From positions 1 to 64,000 of the forward strand of contig JAKFEW010000049.1 of the NCBI GenBank assembly GCA_036675505.1: a DNA stretch of 64,000 nt. Direction: 5' to 3'. Of the stretch, positions 1 to 8,411 are shown piece after piece (positions within the stretch are counted from its first letter, which is position 1; each line of letters begins with the position of its first letter). The translations under genes were made by a program, and so were the position numbers. The stretch is from JAKFEW01 sp036675505 (GTDB lineage Bacteria > Cyanobacteriota > Sericytochromatia > S15B-MN24 > JAQBPE01). Below the pieces are notes generated by a model. It ran no database searches, had not been told where the DNA came from, and saw nothing but the letters and a program-made list of their open reading frames with translations.

Positions 1-605
1 GCCGCGACCGGCTGGCCGGCGCCCTGCTGGCCGCCGTGCCGGCGCTGCGCCCGCTGGGCGCCTGGGCGGCGCGTCCGACCGAGGCGTTGCCCCATGTGCT
101 GACCTTCGCGCTGGCCGGCGTGGCGGGCGATGAGATCGTCCATGCGCTCGACTGCGCGGGCATCGCGGCGGCTTCCTCCTCGGCCTGTCTGTCGGGCACG
201 CGATCGCCGACGCTCGACGCGATCGGCGCGCCCGAAGGCGTGGGGATGCTCCGGCTGACGCTGGGGTGGACCACGGACGACGAGACGATCGCGGCCGCCG
301 CGCCGCGCGTGGCCGAGGCCCTGCGGGCGCTGCTCGCGATGGATCCCTTCGCGCGCCGGCGCGGGCCATTTGCCGCCCGCGCGGCAGTCGCCGGCGTTGC
401 GCTCGGCCCGGCCCACTGGGAGGCCGCCGAGGCGGTGTACACGTTCTGGCGGACGGAGGGTGTGATGCCGGGCAGCCGGCGGCTCGCGCGCCTGTTGCCG
501 GGTGGACCGCCGCTCGAGACGCTGTTCCCGTACGGGCTGCCGACGCTTGCGGCCTGGCTCGGGCTGCCGGTGCCGCGCGGCGGCTGCCGCGCTATGTTGG
601 GGTGA
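1..605 (+). CDS. Cysteine desulfurase (NifS/IscS class) C-terminal part fused to a DsrC/TusE-like domain; 5' end cut by window
   Basis: The visible 200 residues are in frame from base 3, with no stop back to the window edge, so the start lies upstream. Residues ~1-110 match the C-terminal domain of PLP cysteine desulfurases: the active-site loop SSSACLSGT carries the persulfide cysteine, followed by the usual MLRLTLGWTTDDE strand. Residues ~125-200 look like the helical core and tail of DsrC/TusE: AHWEAAEAVYTFW resembles the HWEVI helix, then LFPYGLP and GLPVPRGGC. The C-terminal cysteine is kept, but the second DsrC cysteine position is Ala, so it resembles TusE more than DsrC, and five residues follow the cysteine. 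Such a fusion would place a sulfur donor and a sulfur acceptor on one chain. The physiological acceptor is unknown. The next gene starts 5 bases downstream. Confidence 0.8.
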   Translation, partial: RDRLAGALLAAVPALRPLGAWAARPTEALPHVLTFALAGVAGDEIVHALDCAGIAAASSSACLSGTRSPTLDAIGAPEGVGMLRLTLGWTTDDETIAAAAPRVAEALRALLAMDPFARRRGPFAARAAVAGVALGPAHWEAAEAVYTFWRTEGVMPGSRRLARLLPGGPPLETLFPYGLPTLAAWLGLPVPRGGCRAMLG

Positions 606-610
606 AAGCT

Positions 611-1105
611 ATGTCCGCCGTCGCCGAACCGCCCGTCCACGCCCGCTCCATCGACCCGCCGCTCTCGGCGGGCCACGGCGTGAGCCTATCGACCACCTCG
701 GGCATCACCTCGGTCATCACCGGCGTGATGGCCGCGGCGCTCGCGGCCCAGGTGCCGGCCGCGGCGGACGCCCGGGTCGGGCTGCTGGCCGGGGGGGCGA
801 TCGCCGCCCTGACGGTCGGCGCGGTCGGCCTCTACGAGGCACGCAACGCGGTCGGCGCCGCCATGGACCTCGCGCCGGTCGACCCTGCGCGGGCGGCGGC
901 GCTCGCGGCGCGCTCGCTGGCGGCTTACCACCTCGGGATGGCGGGCGTCCTGGCGGGGCTGGCGTTGGCGGCCGCGTGGCGGGTGGCCCTGCCGCTCGGC
1001 GGCCTTGCCTGGGTGGCGCCCGCGGCGGCAGGGCTCGCGGCGCTGGCGGCGGTCGTGCGGGCTGCTGGCTGGTGTGGCGTCTGGCGGCGGAGGATGGGCG
1101 CGTGA
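611..1105 (+). CDS. Unknown membrane protein, 164 aa
   Basis: I do not recognise the family. The ATG at 611 lies 5 bases after the desulfurase-fusion stop. About three or four hydrophobic segments are visible (residues ~28-48, ~57-78, ~105-125, ~127-150) with a charged, Arg-rich C-terminus. The gene overlaps the next by 4 bases (GTGA), so it is translationally coupled in a likely four-gene operon with the desulfurase fusion, a secreted protein and a dihaem cytochrome. Confidence 0.75.
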   Translation: MSAVAEPPVHARSIDPPLSAGHGVSLSTTSGITSVITGVMAAALAAQVPAAADARVGLLAGGAIAALTVGAVGLYEARNAVGAAMDLAPVDPARAAALAARSLAAYHLGMAGVLAGLALAAAWRVALPLGGLAWVAPAAAGLAALAAVVRAAGWCGVWRRRMGA

Positions 1106-2019
1106 CCGGCACTTTCCTCAAGGGGATGCTGCTGGCCCTCGTCCTCGCCCTGCCCGCCTGCGCCGCCTCCCCCGCTCACATCGCGCTGAGCCTCCACAAC
1201 CTGCGCCCGATCGACCCGGCGAACGGCCACTACGAGCTCTGGGCCGAGACCGACGACGGCCCGCGCAGCGCCGGCAAGTTCGTGGTCCGCGCGGACGGCG
1301 CACCCCTGACCCTGGCGGGCGAGGCGAAGCTGCGCTGGGCCGCGGCCGCGCCGGCGCGCAAGATCAAGGCGCTGGCGCTGACCCAGGAGCTGCCCGGCGA
1401 CGCGGACGACGTGCCGAGCAAGCAGCTCTGCCTGCGCGGCGAGCTGCGCGACGGGCAGGCCGCGCTCGTGCCCGGGGTCGCGTCGGCCGAGGTGGCGCAG
1501 GCCACCGGCACCTTCCTGCTCGATAACCCGGTCACGGTGGAGGATCCCACCGACTGGAACGGCGTGTGGTTCGCGAAGTACCTCAATCGGCGCTACAAGC
1601 CGGGCGTGATGCTTTACGACGCCCCCGAGGGCTGGCTCTGGGCCGGCTGGGTGATCTACCGTGGCCAGGCGCTGCGCACCGGCAAGTTCCGCAACGGCGG
1701 CGACAACGACGACTGGGCCGGCTACTCGGGGCGGACGGGGGCGACGCCGCTGATCGACCCGGCCGGCCGGCCGATGCCGGGCGAGGATTTCATCGCGAAC
1801 CTGCCGCCCGGCCTGCCGACCGGCCACAACCTGCCGGACCTCGCCGGCGCGCAGGTGCTGGTGACGCTCGAGCACGCCACGCTCGCGCACGAGGAGCGCT
1901 GGCCGTCGCCGGTCGTGATCTTCGCGGGCCGGGTGCCGGCGCGCTCGACCCGCCTCGCGTCGTACCCGCTCGAGAACCTGTCGGGGCGGCTGCCGCGGGT
2001 GGACGCGGCGTTGCAATGA
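1102..2019 (+). CDS. Unknown secreted protein (possible lipoprotein), 305 aa
   Basis: The GTG at 1102 is chosen because GGAGG lies 8 bases upstream (1089-1093) and it overlaps the previous stop as GTGA; the ATG at 1126 is an alternative. The first ~25 residues form a signal peptide, and LALPAC could be a weak lipobox. The mature part is soluble with many Trp/Tyr/Gly residues and an N-terminal motif NLRPIDPANGHYELW, which suggests a beta-rich fold. No catalytic motif is recognised. It lies 10 bases upstream of a dihaem cytochrome and is probably a periplasmic partner of it. Confidence 0.75.
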   Translation: MTGTFLKGMLLALVLALPACAASPAHIALSLHNLRPIDPANGHYELWAETDDGPRSAGKFVVRADGAPLTLAGEAKLRWAAAAPARKIKALALTQELPGDADDVPSKQLCLRGELRDGQAALVPGVASAEVAQATGTFLLDNPVTVEDPTDWNGVWFAKYLNRRYKPGVMLYDAPEGWLWAGWVIYRGQALRTGKFRNGGDNDDWAGYSGRTGATPLIDPAGRPMPGEDFIANLPPGLPTGHNLPDLAGAQVLVTLEHATLAHEERWPSPVVIFAGRVPARSTRLASYPLENLSGRLPRVDAALQ

Positions 2020-2029
2020 GGGCGAGACG

Positions 2030-3265
2030 ATGAGAACCTGCGCGGTGATCCTCCTGGCGTTGCTGGCCGGCGGCTGCGCCGGCGCCCAGGCCGCCGACCA
2101 GGCGTCGGGGGCCGCGGCCGGCCGTGGCTTCGTGCGACCGATCCCGGGCCTCGACGCCAAGCGCCTCAAGGCCTACGAAGACGGCAAGAAGGTCTTCGAG
2201 AAGAACTTCACGCCGGAAGACGGCCTCGGGCCGAACTACAACAACGTGAGCTGCCGCGCCTGCCACGGGATGCCCGCCACCGGCGGCGGATCCTGGGAGA
2301 TGCTCACGATGGTGAACGGCGCCAAGGACGGCGGGACGACCCCGCTCGCGAAGCAGGGCGGCCCGATCGTGCAGGACAAGTCGATCGCCGGCATCCCGAT
2401 CGAGAACATGCCGGTCGAGGCGCGCCACGTGTCGCGCCGCATCTCGCCGCCCACCTTCGGCATGGGCCTCATGGAGGCCGTGCCGGCCGCGGCGATCACC
2501 GCCCAGCTCGAGGCGAGCCCGATGAAGCGGGCGCTCGGGATCAAGGGGCGCGCGAACTGGGAGTTCGACCAGATCGGCCGCTTCGGCTGGAAGGCCCAGA
2601 AGGGCGATATGGTCGAGTTCACGCAGCAGGCTTCGCAGTTCGAGATGGGCCTGTCGAGCCCGGGCCGGCCCGCCGAGCCCTTCCCGAACATCCCGCTCCA
2701 GAAGCTCAAGGCCCCCTCGCACCTGGACAACCCCGCGACGCCCTGGGTGAAGACCTTCTTCGAGGTCAAGACGACCCAATGGGGGCGCAAGCAGGAGGAG
2801 CCCGATCTGACGCAGAAGATGGTGGACGACATGGCCGCCTTCCAGCGCTACCAGGCGCCGCCGCCGCCGCTGCCGCTCGGCGCGTCGGCCCGCCGCGGCC
2901 GCGAGCTCTTCTACGACACCGGCTGCACGACCTGCCATACCCCGGGCTTCACCACCGGGCCCAACGAGTTCGGCGTGCCCGCGGGCCTCGCGGTGCCGGT
3001 CTACTCCGACATGCTCGTCCACGACATGGGCGAGCCGATGGACGATGGGGTGATCATGGGGCTCGCCACCGGCACGGAGTGGCGGACCATGCCGCTCTGG
3101 GGCCTGCGGTACCGCACGCGGTTCCTCCACGACGGGCGCACCGACGACGTCGCGGAGGCGATCGGCTGGCACCGGCACGGCGAGGCCGCGGCGGTCGTCG
3201 CGCGCTTCGAGGCGCTCTCGGACGGCGAACGGGCCGCGCTGATGGCGTTCCTCGCCGCGCTCTGA
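2030..3265 (+). CDS. Dihaem c-type cytochrome oxidoreductase (DHOR, COG3488 type)
   Basis: This 411-residue exported protein has a signal peptide at residues 1-22 and two haem c sites: CRACH at residues 75-79, in the family context DGLGPNYNNVSCRACHG, and CTTCH near residue 303. The sequence around the second haem and the later HDMGE and FLHDGR motifs fit the di-haem oxidoreductase family, distantly related to MauG and bacterial cytochrome c peroxidases. The substrate of most members is unknown. It ends the likely operon 1-3265. Its neighbours suggest periplasmic redox chemistry linked to sulfur transfer, but that is inference. Confidence 0.85.
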   Translation: MRTCAVILLALLAGGCAGAQAADQASGAAAGRGFVRPIPGLDAKRLKAYEDGKKVFEKNFTPEDGLGPNYNNVSCRACHGMPATGGGSWEMLTMVNGAKDGGTTPLAKQGGPIVQDKSIAGIPIENMPVEARHVSRRISPPTFGMGLMEAVPAAAITAQLEASPMKRALGIKGRANWEFDQIGRFGWKAQKGDMVEFTQQASQFEMGLSSPGRPAEPFPNIPLQKLKAPSHLDNPATPWVKTFFEVKTTQWGRKQEEPDLTQKMVDDMAAFQRYQAPPPPLPLGASARRGRELFYDTGCTTCHTPGFTTGPNEFGVPAGLAVPVYSDMLVHDMGEPMDDGVIMGLATGTEWRTMPLWGLRYRTRFLHDGRTDDVAEAIGWHRHGEAAAVVARFEALSDGERAALMAFLAAL

Positions 3266-3341
3266 GGCAACCGCCCCGCTACCAGGCCAGGTGAAGTCCG
3301 GGTTTTTCCCGGACCCGCAACCTGAGCGGGCTCAGAGTAAT

Positions 3342-3359
3342 CCGGACCTCATTGTCCTT
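3342..3359. promoter_or_regulatory. Motif A operator: CCGGAC-N6-GTCCtt
   Basis: An imperfect dyad with GGAC and GTCC half-sites separated by 6 bases, 29 bases before the ATG at 3388. The same arrangement occurs upstream of norC, nirK, narK, moeA and RIC in this window. A second, different inverted repeat (GTCCGGG-ttttt-CCCGGAC, 3297-3315) lies just upstream and could be an operator or a weak hairpin. Confidence 0.55.
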
Positions 3360-3387
3360 ATTATGGGGGCAGAGAAAGAGGTCCCCC

Positions 3388-3672
3388 ATGTTGCATCCGA
3401 TCGATGGCATCGACGAGCCCACGCTCCAGGCGATCACGAGCATCGCCGGCCGCGGGTACCGCATGGACTCGCACCTGTTCCTTACGCTGCCCGCGCTGCT
3501 GATGGTCGTCTCGACCGTGGCGTGCGTGTGGCGATCGACCGGCGGCGTGCTCGCCACGATGGTGCTGCTCAACGGCATCTGCGCGGCCGCGGCGGTGCTC
3601 GGGCTGTGGCGGGTCTACACCACGCTCGACCACCTCGAGCTCGGCTTCGACGAGCCGCCCGCTTCGGTCTGA
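3388..3672 (+). CDS. Small two-helix membrane protein upstream of norCB, 94 aa
   Basis: The ATG at 3388 is preceded by AGAGG. The protein has a soluble N-terminus of ~27 residues, two hydrophobic helices (~28-46 and ~50-70) and a short acidic C-terminal tail. I do not recognise the family. It sits between two copies of the motif A palindrome and 115 bases before norC, so it is probably co-regulated with NO reduction. Small two-helix proteins such as NorF accompany NO reductase in other bacteria, but similarity to them is not claimed here. Confidence 0.7.
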   Translation: MLHPIDGIDEPTLQAITSIAGRGYRMDSHLFLTLPALLMVVSTVACVWRSTGGVLATMVLLNGICAAAAVLGLWRVYTTLDHLELGFDEPPASV

Positions 3673-3704
3673 GCCCGCCTCACGTACGTAGGCCCGCGCT
3701 TAAT

Positions 3705-3722
3705 ACGGACGTGGTTGTCCGA
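3705..3722. promoter_or_regulatory. Motif A operator upstream of norC: ACGGAC-N6-GTCCGA
   Basis: A dyad with half-sites ACGGAC and GTCCGA separated by gtggtt, 65 bases upstream of the norC start. It belongs to the set of six similar palindromes found before nitrogen-oxide genes in this window. Confidence 0.6.
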
Positions 3723-3787
3723 TCTTCAGCATACAGTCGAGTAAGGGCGCGGATGTGCGCCCAGAACACCACAGAAAGGAAAGGTCG

Positions 3788-4321
3788 ATGGACCACGACA
3801 AAGCCGCCAGGCTGGGCCGGTCCCTGTTCTTCGCAGGCAGCGCGGTATGCCTGGCTGCGATGTTCTTCTATCTCACGCCGGCGAGCCTCGCGTACATGAA
3901 CCTGGCCAACCACGTGGGGCCGGAGGGCGTTCCGGCGGAGGTCGCGCGCGGCAAGCAGGTCTGGCAGAAGTTCGTTTGCATCGACTGCCACACGCTGCTC
4001 GGCGACGGCACCCAGTACGCCCCGGAGCTCGGGCGCATCGGCATCAAGCGCGACGACGAGTACCTCAAGATGTACGTGAAGGGCGCCCAGACGCTCAACC
4101 CGACGGGCGGCATGCCCTCGTTCCCGGCCATGTCGGATCAGGAGGCCGCGGACCTCGTCGCCTTCCTGAACCACACGAGCCAGGTGAACCTGCCCAAGGA
4201 CCTCTGGGCCGAGATGAAGGCCAAGCGCGATCCCTACGACAAGCGCGCCTACGCGCCCGAGACCAACCCGTTCTACCGCAGTTACTGGCCGCCGCGGCCA
4301 ATGTCCGCGGACAAGCAGTAG
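3788..4321 (+). CDS. norC: Nitric oxide reductase subunit C (membrane-anchored cytochrome c)
   Basis: This 177-residue subunit carries electrons to NorB in the cytoplasmic membrane. An N-terminal uncleaved anchor spans residues ~10-30, the haem c site CIDCH is at residues 64-68, and MPSF plus PAMSD in the C-terminal half can supply the distal methionine. The TLLGDGTQYAPELGRIG region and the C-terminal NPFYRSYWPPRP are typical of NorC. The ATG at 3788 is chosen because AAAGGAAAGG lies just upstream. It is followed 10 bases later by norB. A motif A palindrome lies ~65 bases upstream. Confidence 0.95.
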   Translation: MDHDKAARLGRSLFFAGSAVCLAAMFFYLTPASLAYMNLANHVGPEGVPAEVARGKQVWQKFVCIDCHTLLGDGTQYAPELGRIGIKRDDEYLKMYVKGAQTLNPTGGMPSFPAMSDQEAADLVAFLNHTSQVNLPKDLWAEMKAKRDPYDKRAYAPETNPFYRSYWPPRPMSADKQ

Positions 4322-4331
4322 GAGACGCCCC

Positions 4332-5768
4332 ATGGCACTCGCACTCAAGTATGAAAGCCAGCGGCTGGCCTACCCGTTCTTCGCCTTCTCGGGCCTGGTC
4401 TTCGGCCTGCAAATCCTGTTCGGGCTGCTCGCCGCGGCCCAATTCGTGTGGCCCCAGCTGGGGCTCGGCACGATCCCCTTCAACATCTCCAAGGAAGTCC
4501 ACGCCAACACGCTCGTCGTCTGGCTCCTGATGGGCTTCATGGGCATGACCTACTACATGACCCCGCTCGAGACCGAGCGGGAGCTCTGGAGCACGAAGCT
4601 GGCCTGGGTCCAGTTCGGCAGCCTGGCGGCCTCGGCCGTCCTCCTGGTCGTCCTTTACGTCTTCGACGGCCTGACGGGCCACGCCTACAACGTCCAGTTC
4701 CTCGGCACGGGCATCCTGTCCGAAGGCCGCGAGTACATCGAGGCGCCGCGCTGGGCGGACATCGTGATCGTGCTCAACGTGCTGATGTACATCGGCAACG
4801 TCGCGATGACGTACCTCAAGGGCAAGAAGACCGACGTCATGCTGATGATGATCGTCGGCCAGCTCTGCCTCGCCGTCGCGTACCTGCCCGGCATGATCGC
4901 GACCAACCTCATGAGCGAGGACCTCTGGTGGCGCTGGTGGGTGATCCACTACTGGGTCGAAGGCAGCTGGGAGCTGATCGCCTCGGCGATCCTGTGCTTC
5001 TTGCTGATGGTCACGCTCAAGGCGCCGCGGCGCGCGATGGAGCGCTGGATGTGGCTCGAGGTGGCGCTGGTCATGTTGACCGGCCTGCCCGGCATCGGCC
5101 ACCACTTCTTCTGGATCGGCACGCCTTCGATGTGGCTGTGGATCGGCTCGATCTTCTCCGCGCTCGAGCCCGTGCCGTTGCTCCTGATGGTCTGGGACGC
5201 GTTCCGGCACTCCCAGGAGTATCAGCGCCACATCACCAACCGCCCGGCCATCTACTGGACCGTCGGCCATGCGCTCTTCAACTTCGTCGGCGCGGGCCTC
5301 TGGGGCGTCATCCATACGCTCGCTCCGGTCAACGCCTGGACCCATGGCACGCAGATGACGGTGGCGCACGGGCACCTCGCCTTCTTCGGCGCCTTCGCGA
5401 TGCTGATCATCGCCTGCTGGTACGTGGCGTTGCCGTCGCTGCAGGGCGTCGAGCACGAGCTCGCCTGGGACCAGGGCCGCGGCATGCGCGCCTTCTGGTG
5501 GATGAACATCTCGATGTGCACGATGACGCTGGTGCTCACAGGTGCGGCGCTCGTCCAGGTATACCTCGAGAGGGTCGTAGGCATGGACTTCATGACCGTG
5601 AAGATGCAGTACAACTGGTTCTTCTGGGTCATGCGCCTCGCCACGGGCTTCACCTTCCTGTGGGGCTGCGTCTACCTCTGGCGCGACCTCTGGAAGCTCG
5701 CCCCGGCGCGCAGCGAGGGCCTGGGAGGCTCCGCGCCGCACGCCATCCCGGCCTCGCCCGAGGCCTAG
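4332..5768 (+). CDS. norB: Nitric oxide reductase subunit B (cytochrome b catalytic subunit)
   Basis: The 478-residue catalytic subunit of cNOR reduces 2 NO to N2O at a haem b3/non-haem iron site in the membrane. About 12 transmembrane helices are visible. Key residues are present: His57 (VHANT) and His348 for haem b; His206, His257 and His258 (HYWVE, GHHFFW) for FeB with Glu210; Glu280; and His346 (TVAHGH) for haem b3. The length matches cNOR rather than the quinol-oxidising qNOR, consistent with the adjacent norC. No norD or norQ is present in the window. Confidence 0.97.
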   Translation: MALALKYESQRLAYPFFAFSGLVFGLQILFGLLAAAQFVWPQLGLGTIPFNISKEVHANTLVVWLLMGFMGMTYYMTPLETERELWSTKLAWVQFGSLAASAVLLVVLYVFDGLTGHAYNVQFLGTGILSEGREYIEAPRWADIVIVLNVLMYIGNVAMTYLKGKKTDVMLMMIVGQLCLAVAYLPGMIATNLMSEDLWWRWWVIHYWVEGSWELIASAILCFLLMVTLKAPRRAMERWMWLEVALVMLTGLPGIGHHFFWIGTPSMWLWIGSIFSALEPVPLLLMVWDAFRHSQEYQRHITNRPAIYWTVGHALFNFVGAGLWGVIHTLAPVNAWTHGTQMTVAHGHLAFFGAFAMLIIACWYVALPSLQGVEHELAWDQGRGMRAFWWMNISMCTMTLVLTGAALVQVYLERVVGMDFMTVKMQYNWFFWVMRLATGFTFLWGCVYLWRDLWKLAPARSEGLGGSAPHAIPASPEA

Positions 5769-5773
5769 CCCTG

Positions 5774-5808
5774 GGTGCCTGCCCGGCCGCCTCGGCCGGG
5801 CAGGCACC
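5774..5808 (+). terminator. Strong hairpin after norB (15-bp perfect stem)
   Basis: GGTGCCTGCCCGGCC at 5774-5788 pairs perfectly with 5794-5808 around the loop GCCTC. There is no following T-run, so it could be a processing or stability element separating norCB from the downstream small genes rather than a classical terminator. Confidence 0.6.
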
Positions 5809-5823
5809 GCGGAGGACCCACCG

Positions 5824-5934
5824 ATGATCCCGCTCGAACACGCTTACATGCTCGGCTTCACCATCGCCTTCCTGGTCGGGACGCTGGCCGTGGCGCTCTT
5901 CGCGCTCGCCCGCATCCACCGCCGCCTCTCGTAA
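5824..5934 (+). CDS. Very small single-helix membrane protein, 36 aa
   Basis: The ATG at 5824 follows GGAGG (5811-5815) with good spacing. It encodes one hydrophobic helix (residues ~8-28) and a basic C-terminus ARIHRRLS, so the topology is likely C-terminus in. It is tightly packed between the norB hairpin and another small membrane protein. Function is unknown. Its position suggests a small accessory subunit for NO reductase or for the downstream polyferredoxin. Confidence 0.6.
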   Translation: MIPLEHAYMLGFTIAFLVGTLAVALFALARIHRRLS

Positions 5935-5964
5935 CCGCCCCCCTCGACCCCCTGGAGGTGCGCC

Positions 5965-6144
5965 ATGCACCATTGGATCGTCTTCACCTACATGCTCGCC
6001 TGGATGTTCGGCCCGCTGGCCGTCTTCGGGCTCGCGCCGCGCAAGCACCGTGATCCGTACCTCTGGGTCTTCGCGGCGACGCTCCTCGGGCCGCCGGTGG
6101 CGCTGGTGTTCGCGGCGCTGCCGCCCCAGCCCGAGGCGGCCTGA
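5965..6144 (+). CDS. Small two-helix membrane protein, 59 aa
   Basis: The ATG at 5965 follows TGGAGG (5953-5958). The product begins MHHWIVFTYMLAWMFGPLAVFGL, has a short basic turn (RKHRD), then a second hydrophobic helix and a Pro/Glu tail. It ends 10 bases before the polyferredoxin gene. Family not recognised. The ribosome site and the two-helix hairpin support it being real. Confidence 0.6.
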   Translation: MHHWIVFTYMLAWMFGPLAVFGLAPRKHRDPYLWVFAATLLGPPVALVFAALPPQPEAA

Positions 6145-6154
6145 GGACGGGGCG

Positions 6155-7126
6155 ATGGGACCCGGCACCGAGGGCTTCGGCCACCGCTACGTGCGGCTGC
6201 GGAACCGGGTCCAGCTCGCCGCGGTCCTCGCCTGGATCGCGCTGCCGCTCACGGGCCTGCTCCGGATCGATCTGCCGCGCCTGCGCGTCATCGTAGCCGG
6301 GCACGCCTGGCCCCCGCTGACCGATGCGGCGCTGCCGGCCGAAGCGCTGCTGCGGGGCGCCGCGCCGCGCTGGGACGTGATCCTGCCAGCGATCGCCGGC
6401 ACCGTCCTGCCCGTCCTGGCGGCCGTGATCGCGTTCGTGCTGCTCGCGCGCCGGTTCGGCCGCGTGCATTGCGGCTTCACCTGCGTGTACGGCGCGCTCG
6501 CCGAGCATGGCGAGCGCCTCTTCCGCTGGGCACGGCGGCCCGGCCCCGGGCGCGGCGCACGCCTGGCCGCGGCCTGGGGGCTCGTGGCGGCCAGCGCCCC
6601 CGGCGTGGCGTTCGTGATCGCCTCGCTCTTCCTCGGGCCGGCCGGCGTCGTGGGCGGGCTCGCCGCCCGTGACCCGGCGGTGTTCATCCCCTTTGGCGTG
6701 CTGACGGCGATCGCCCTCGTGATGGGCGCCTTCGTGCGGCTGCGGTTCTGCCGCTACGTGTGCGGCGTCGGCCTCGTGCAGACGGTCGCGTGGATGTCGA
6801 ACGCCAAGGCGCTCGAGGTGGGCTTCAACCCGACGAACGCGCCGGACGGCAGCCGCGGCTCGCTGCGCGACTGCACGGGCTGCCACGGCTGCCGCGACGT
6901 CTGCCCGATCGGCTTCGACCCGCGCGCGCCCAAGCGCTCGATGCTGGCCTGCTTCCAGTGCGGGCTCTGCCTCGAGCGATGCGAGGACGAGCTCCACCCG
7001 CTCGGGAAGGGCGCGGCGATCGGGTTCCACCTCGCCGAGCCCGACTACCCGTTCGGCCCGCCAGCCGGGAAGCTCCGACCCGCGCCGACGGCCGCCGCGC
7101 TCGTGCGAGGCCGCGGCCCGGGTTGA
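6155..7126 (+). CDS. Membrane polyferredoxin, NapH/CcoG/NosR-like
   Basis: This 323-residue protein has about five hydrophobic segments, two membrane-proximal Cys pairs (HCGFTC and CRYVCG, the NapH/NosR-type positions but lacking the usual prolines), and two cytosolic 4Fe-4S motifs near residues 242-255 (CTGCHGCRDVCP) and 270-282 (CFQCGLCLERC). It probably moves electrons across or within the membrane for a nitrogen-oxide enzyme or for metal-centre assembly. The ATG at 6155 fits the spacing after the preceding stop at 6144. Its partner cannot be identified from sequence alone. Confidence 0.8.
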   Translation: MGPGTEGFGHRYVRLRNRVQLAAVLAWIALPLTGLLRIDLPRLRVIVAGHAWPPLTDAALPAEALLRGAAPRWDVILPAIAGTVLPVLAAVIAFVLLARRFGRVHCGFTCVYGALAEHGERLFRWARRPGPGRGARLAAAWGLVAASAPGVAFVIASLFLGPAGVVGGLAARDPAVFIPFGVLTAIALVMGAFVRLRFCRYVCGVGLVQTVAWMSNAKALEVGFNPTNAPDGSRGSLRDCTGCHGCRDVCPIGFDPRAPKRSMLACFQCGLCLERCEDELHPLGKGAAIGFHLAEPDYPFGPPAGKLRPAPTAAALVRGRGPG

Positions 7127-7181
7127 CCCTGCGGGCGTCCGACCCCCATGCTCGATGCGGACCCGCCCGGAGGCCTCGCCC

Positions 7182-8339
7182 ATGCGCACGTTCGCCGTGT
7201 ACCTCGCCATCGCGCTCAGCTTCCTGAACCTGTTCGTGCAGATCCCGCTGACGCCGGTATACGCGCGCGAGCTGGCGCCGACCCTGTGGCTCGTGGGGCT
7301 GGCCGTCTCGGCCTACTCGATCGCGAACCTGGCCGGCAACCTCTTCGCGGGCCTGCTGATCGATCGCTGGCCGCGGGCCCCGTTGATCGCGGGTGGCCTG
7401 GCGCTGGGCGGCCTCGCGCTCGTCGCGGCGGGCGCGGGCCCGCGCGACGTCGGGTGGCTGATCGGGTGCCTGGCCTTCAACGGCCTCGCGATGGCCGTCG
7501 TGACGCCGGCGGCGTTCACGCTCATGCTCGGCCGGACGGACGCGGATCCCCGCGCCCGCGATCTCGCCCGCTCGGGCGCCGCGATCGGCCTGGCGGCTCT
7601 GTTCGGGCCGCCGATCGGCGGCGGCCTCGGCGACCTGCTGGGGACGCCTCTCGCGTTCCAGGTGGCGGGTGGCACGCTGATCGCGGCGGCGATCGGGGCG
7701 TGGCCCTTCCTGGAGCGCGATCGGCCGATCGCGGGGAAAGGACCGGGCCTCGCCGAGCTGCGGGCGATGGCCGTCGCGCCCGGCCTGCGCCTCGCGTACG
7801 TCGGCGCGTTCGCCCTGATGGCGGTCAACGGGGCGCTGGTCTTCCTGCTCCCGCCGGCGGTGCGCGCGATGGGCCTGCCCGGTGCGGTGACGGGGGCGCT
7901 CTTCGGTGCCTTCGCGCTGGTGGCGATCGGCGTGTTCCTGTCGCCCGTGGCGGGCCTCGTCGCGCGCCACGGGGCCCGGCCGGCGATCGCCGCGGGCGCG
8001 GCCGCGATCGCCGCGGCGTGCGGGGCGCTCGCGGTGGTGGGCGCGCTCCCCGCGATGGGCCTCGCGATGGCCGTCTACGGCTTCGGCTTCGGCCTCGTCT
8101 ACCTGGGCTCCGCCATGGCGCTGGCGGCGAACGCCCCGGTTGCGCTCCGCGGGTCCGCCACCGGGATCTTCTACGCGGTGTTCTCCCTCGGCGCGGCGCT
8201 GGGGCCACTCGTGCTGGCGCGCCTCGGGTTCGACGGCCCGGCCGGGTTCGCCCTCGCCGCGCTCGTGCCCGCGGGCCTGTCGCTCGTGCTCGCGCTCGCC
8301 CTCGCGCTCGGCCCGAGGCGATCCATGACCGTCCCATGA
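7182..8339 (+). CDS. Major facilitator superfamily transporter
   Basis: A 385-residue protein with 12 predicted helices and the MFS loop 2-3 signature NLFAGLLIDRWPR. The start at 7182 is chosen over 7155 because CGGAGG ends 8 bases before it. The substrate is unknown. The sequence lacks the nitrate signature of the NarK proteins encoded downstream, so a drug or metabolite exporter is more likely. Confidence 0.8.
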   Translation: MRTFAVYLAIALSFLNLFVQIPLTPVYARELAPTLWLVGLAVSAYSIANLAGNLFAGLLIDRWPRAPLIAGGLALGGLALVAAGAGPRDVGWLIGCLAFNGLAMAVVTPAAFTLMLGRTDADPRARDLARSGAAIGLAALFGPPIGGGLGDLLGTPLAFQVAGGTLIAAAIGAWPFLERDRPIAGKGPGLAELRAMAVAPGLRLAYVGAFALMAVNGALVFLLPPAVRAMGLPGAVTGALFGAFALVAIGVFLSPVAGLVARHGARPAIAAGAAAIAAACGALAVVGALPAMGLAMAVYGFGFGLVYLGSAMALAANAPVALRGSATGIFYAVFSLGAALGPLVLARLGFDGPAGFALAALVPAGLSLVLALALALGPRRSMTVP

Positions 8340-8411
8340 CCCCCGTCTGGTCGCGCTTCAGCTACAATGCGGCCTGACCGCAATTCGCTCGCCGCCGCCC
8401 GGAGGCTCCCC

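Noticed and set aside
502..1101. N-terminal extension of the secreted protein back to 502
   Set aside because: The 600-base extension is out of frame with the desulfurase fusion and the membrane gene, is Arg/Gly-rich, and would bury the signal peptide; the GTG at 1102 with GGAGG is preferred.
6155..7126. NosR or NapH proper
   Set aside because: No FMN-binding domain, no nosZ or napA nearby, and the membrane Cys motifs lack the usual prolines; only a general polyferredoxin call is supported.
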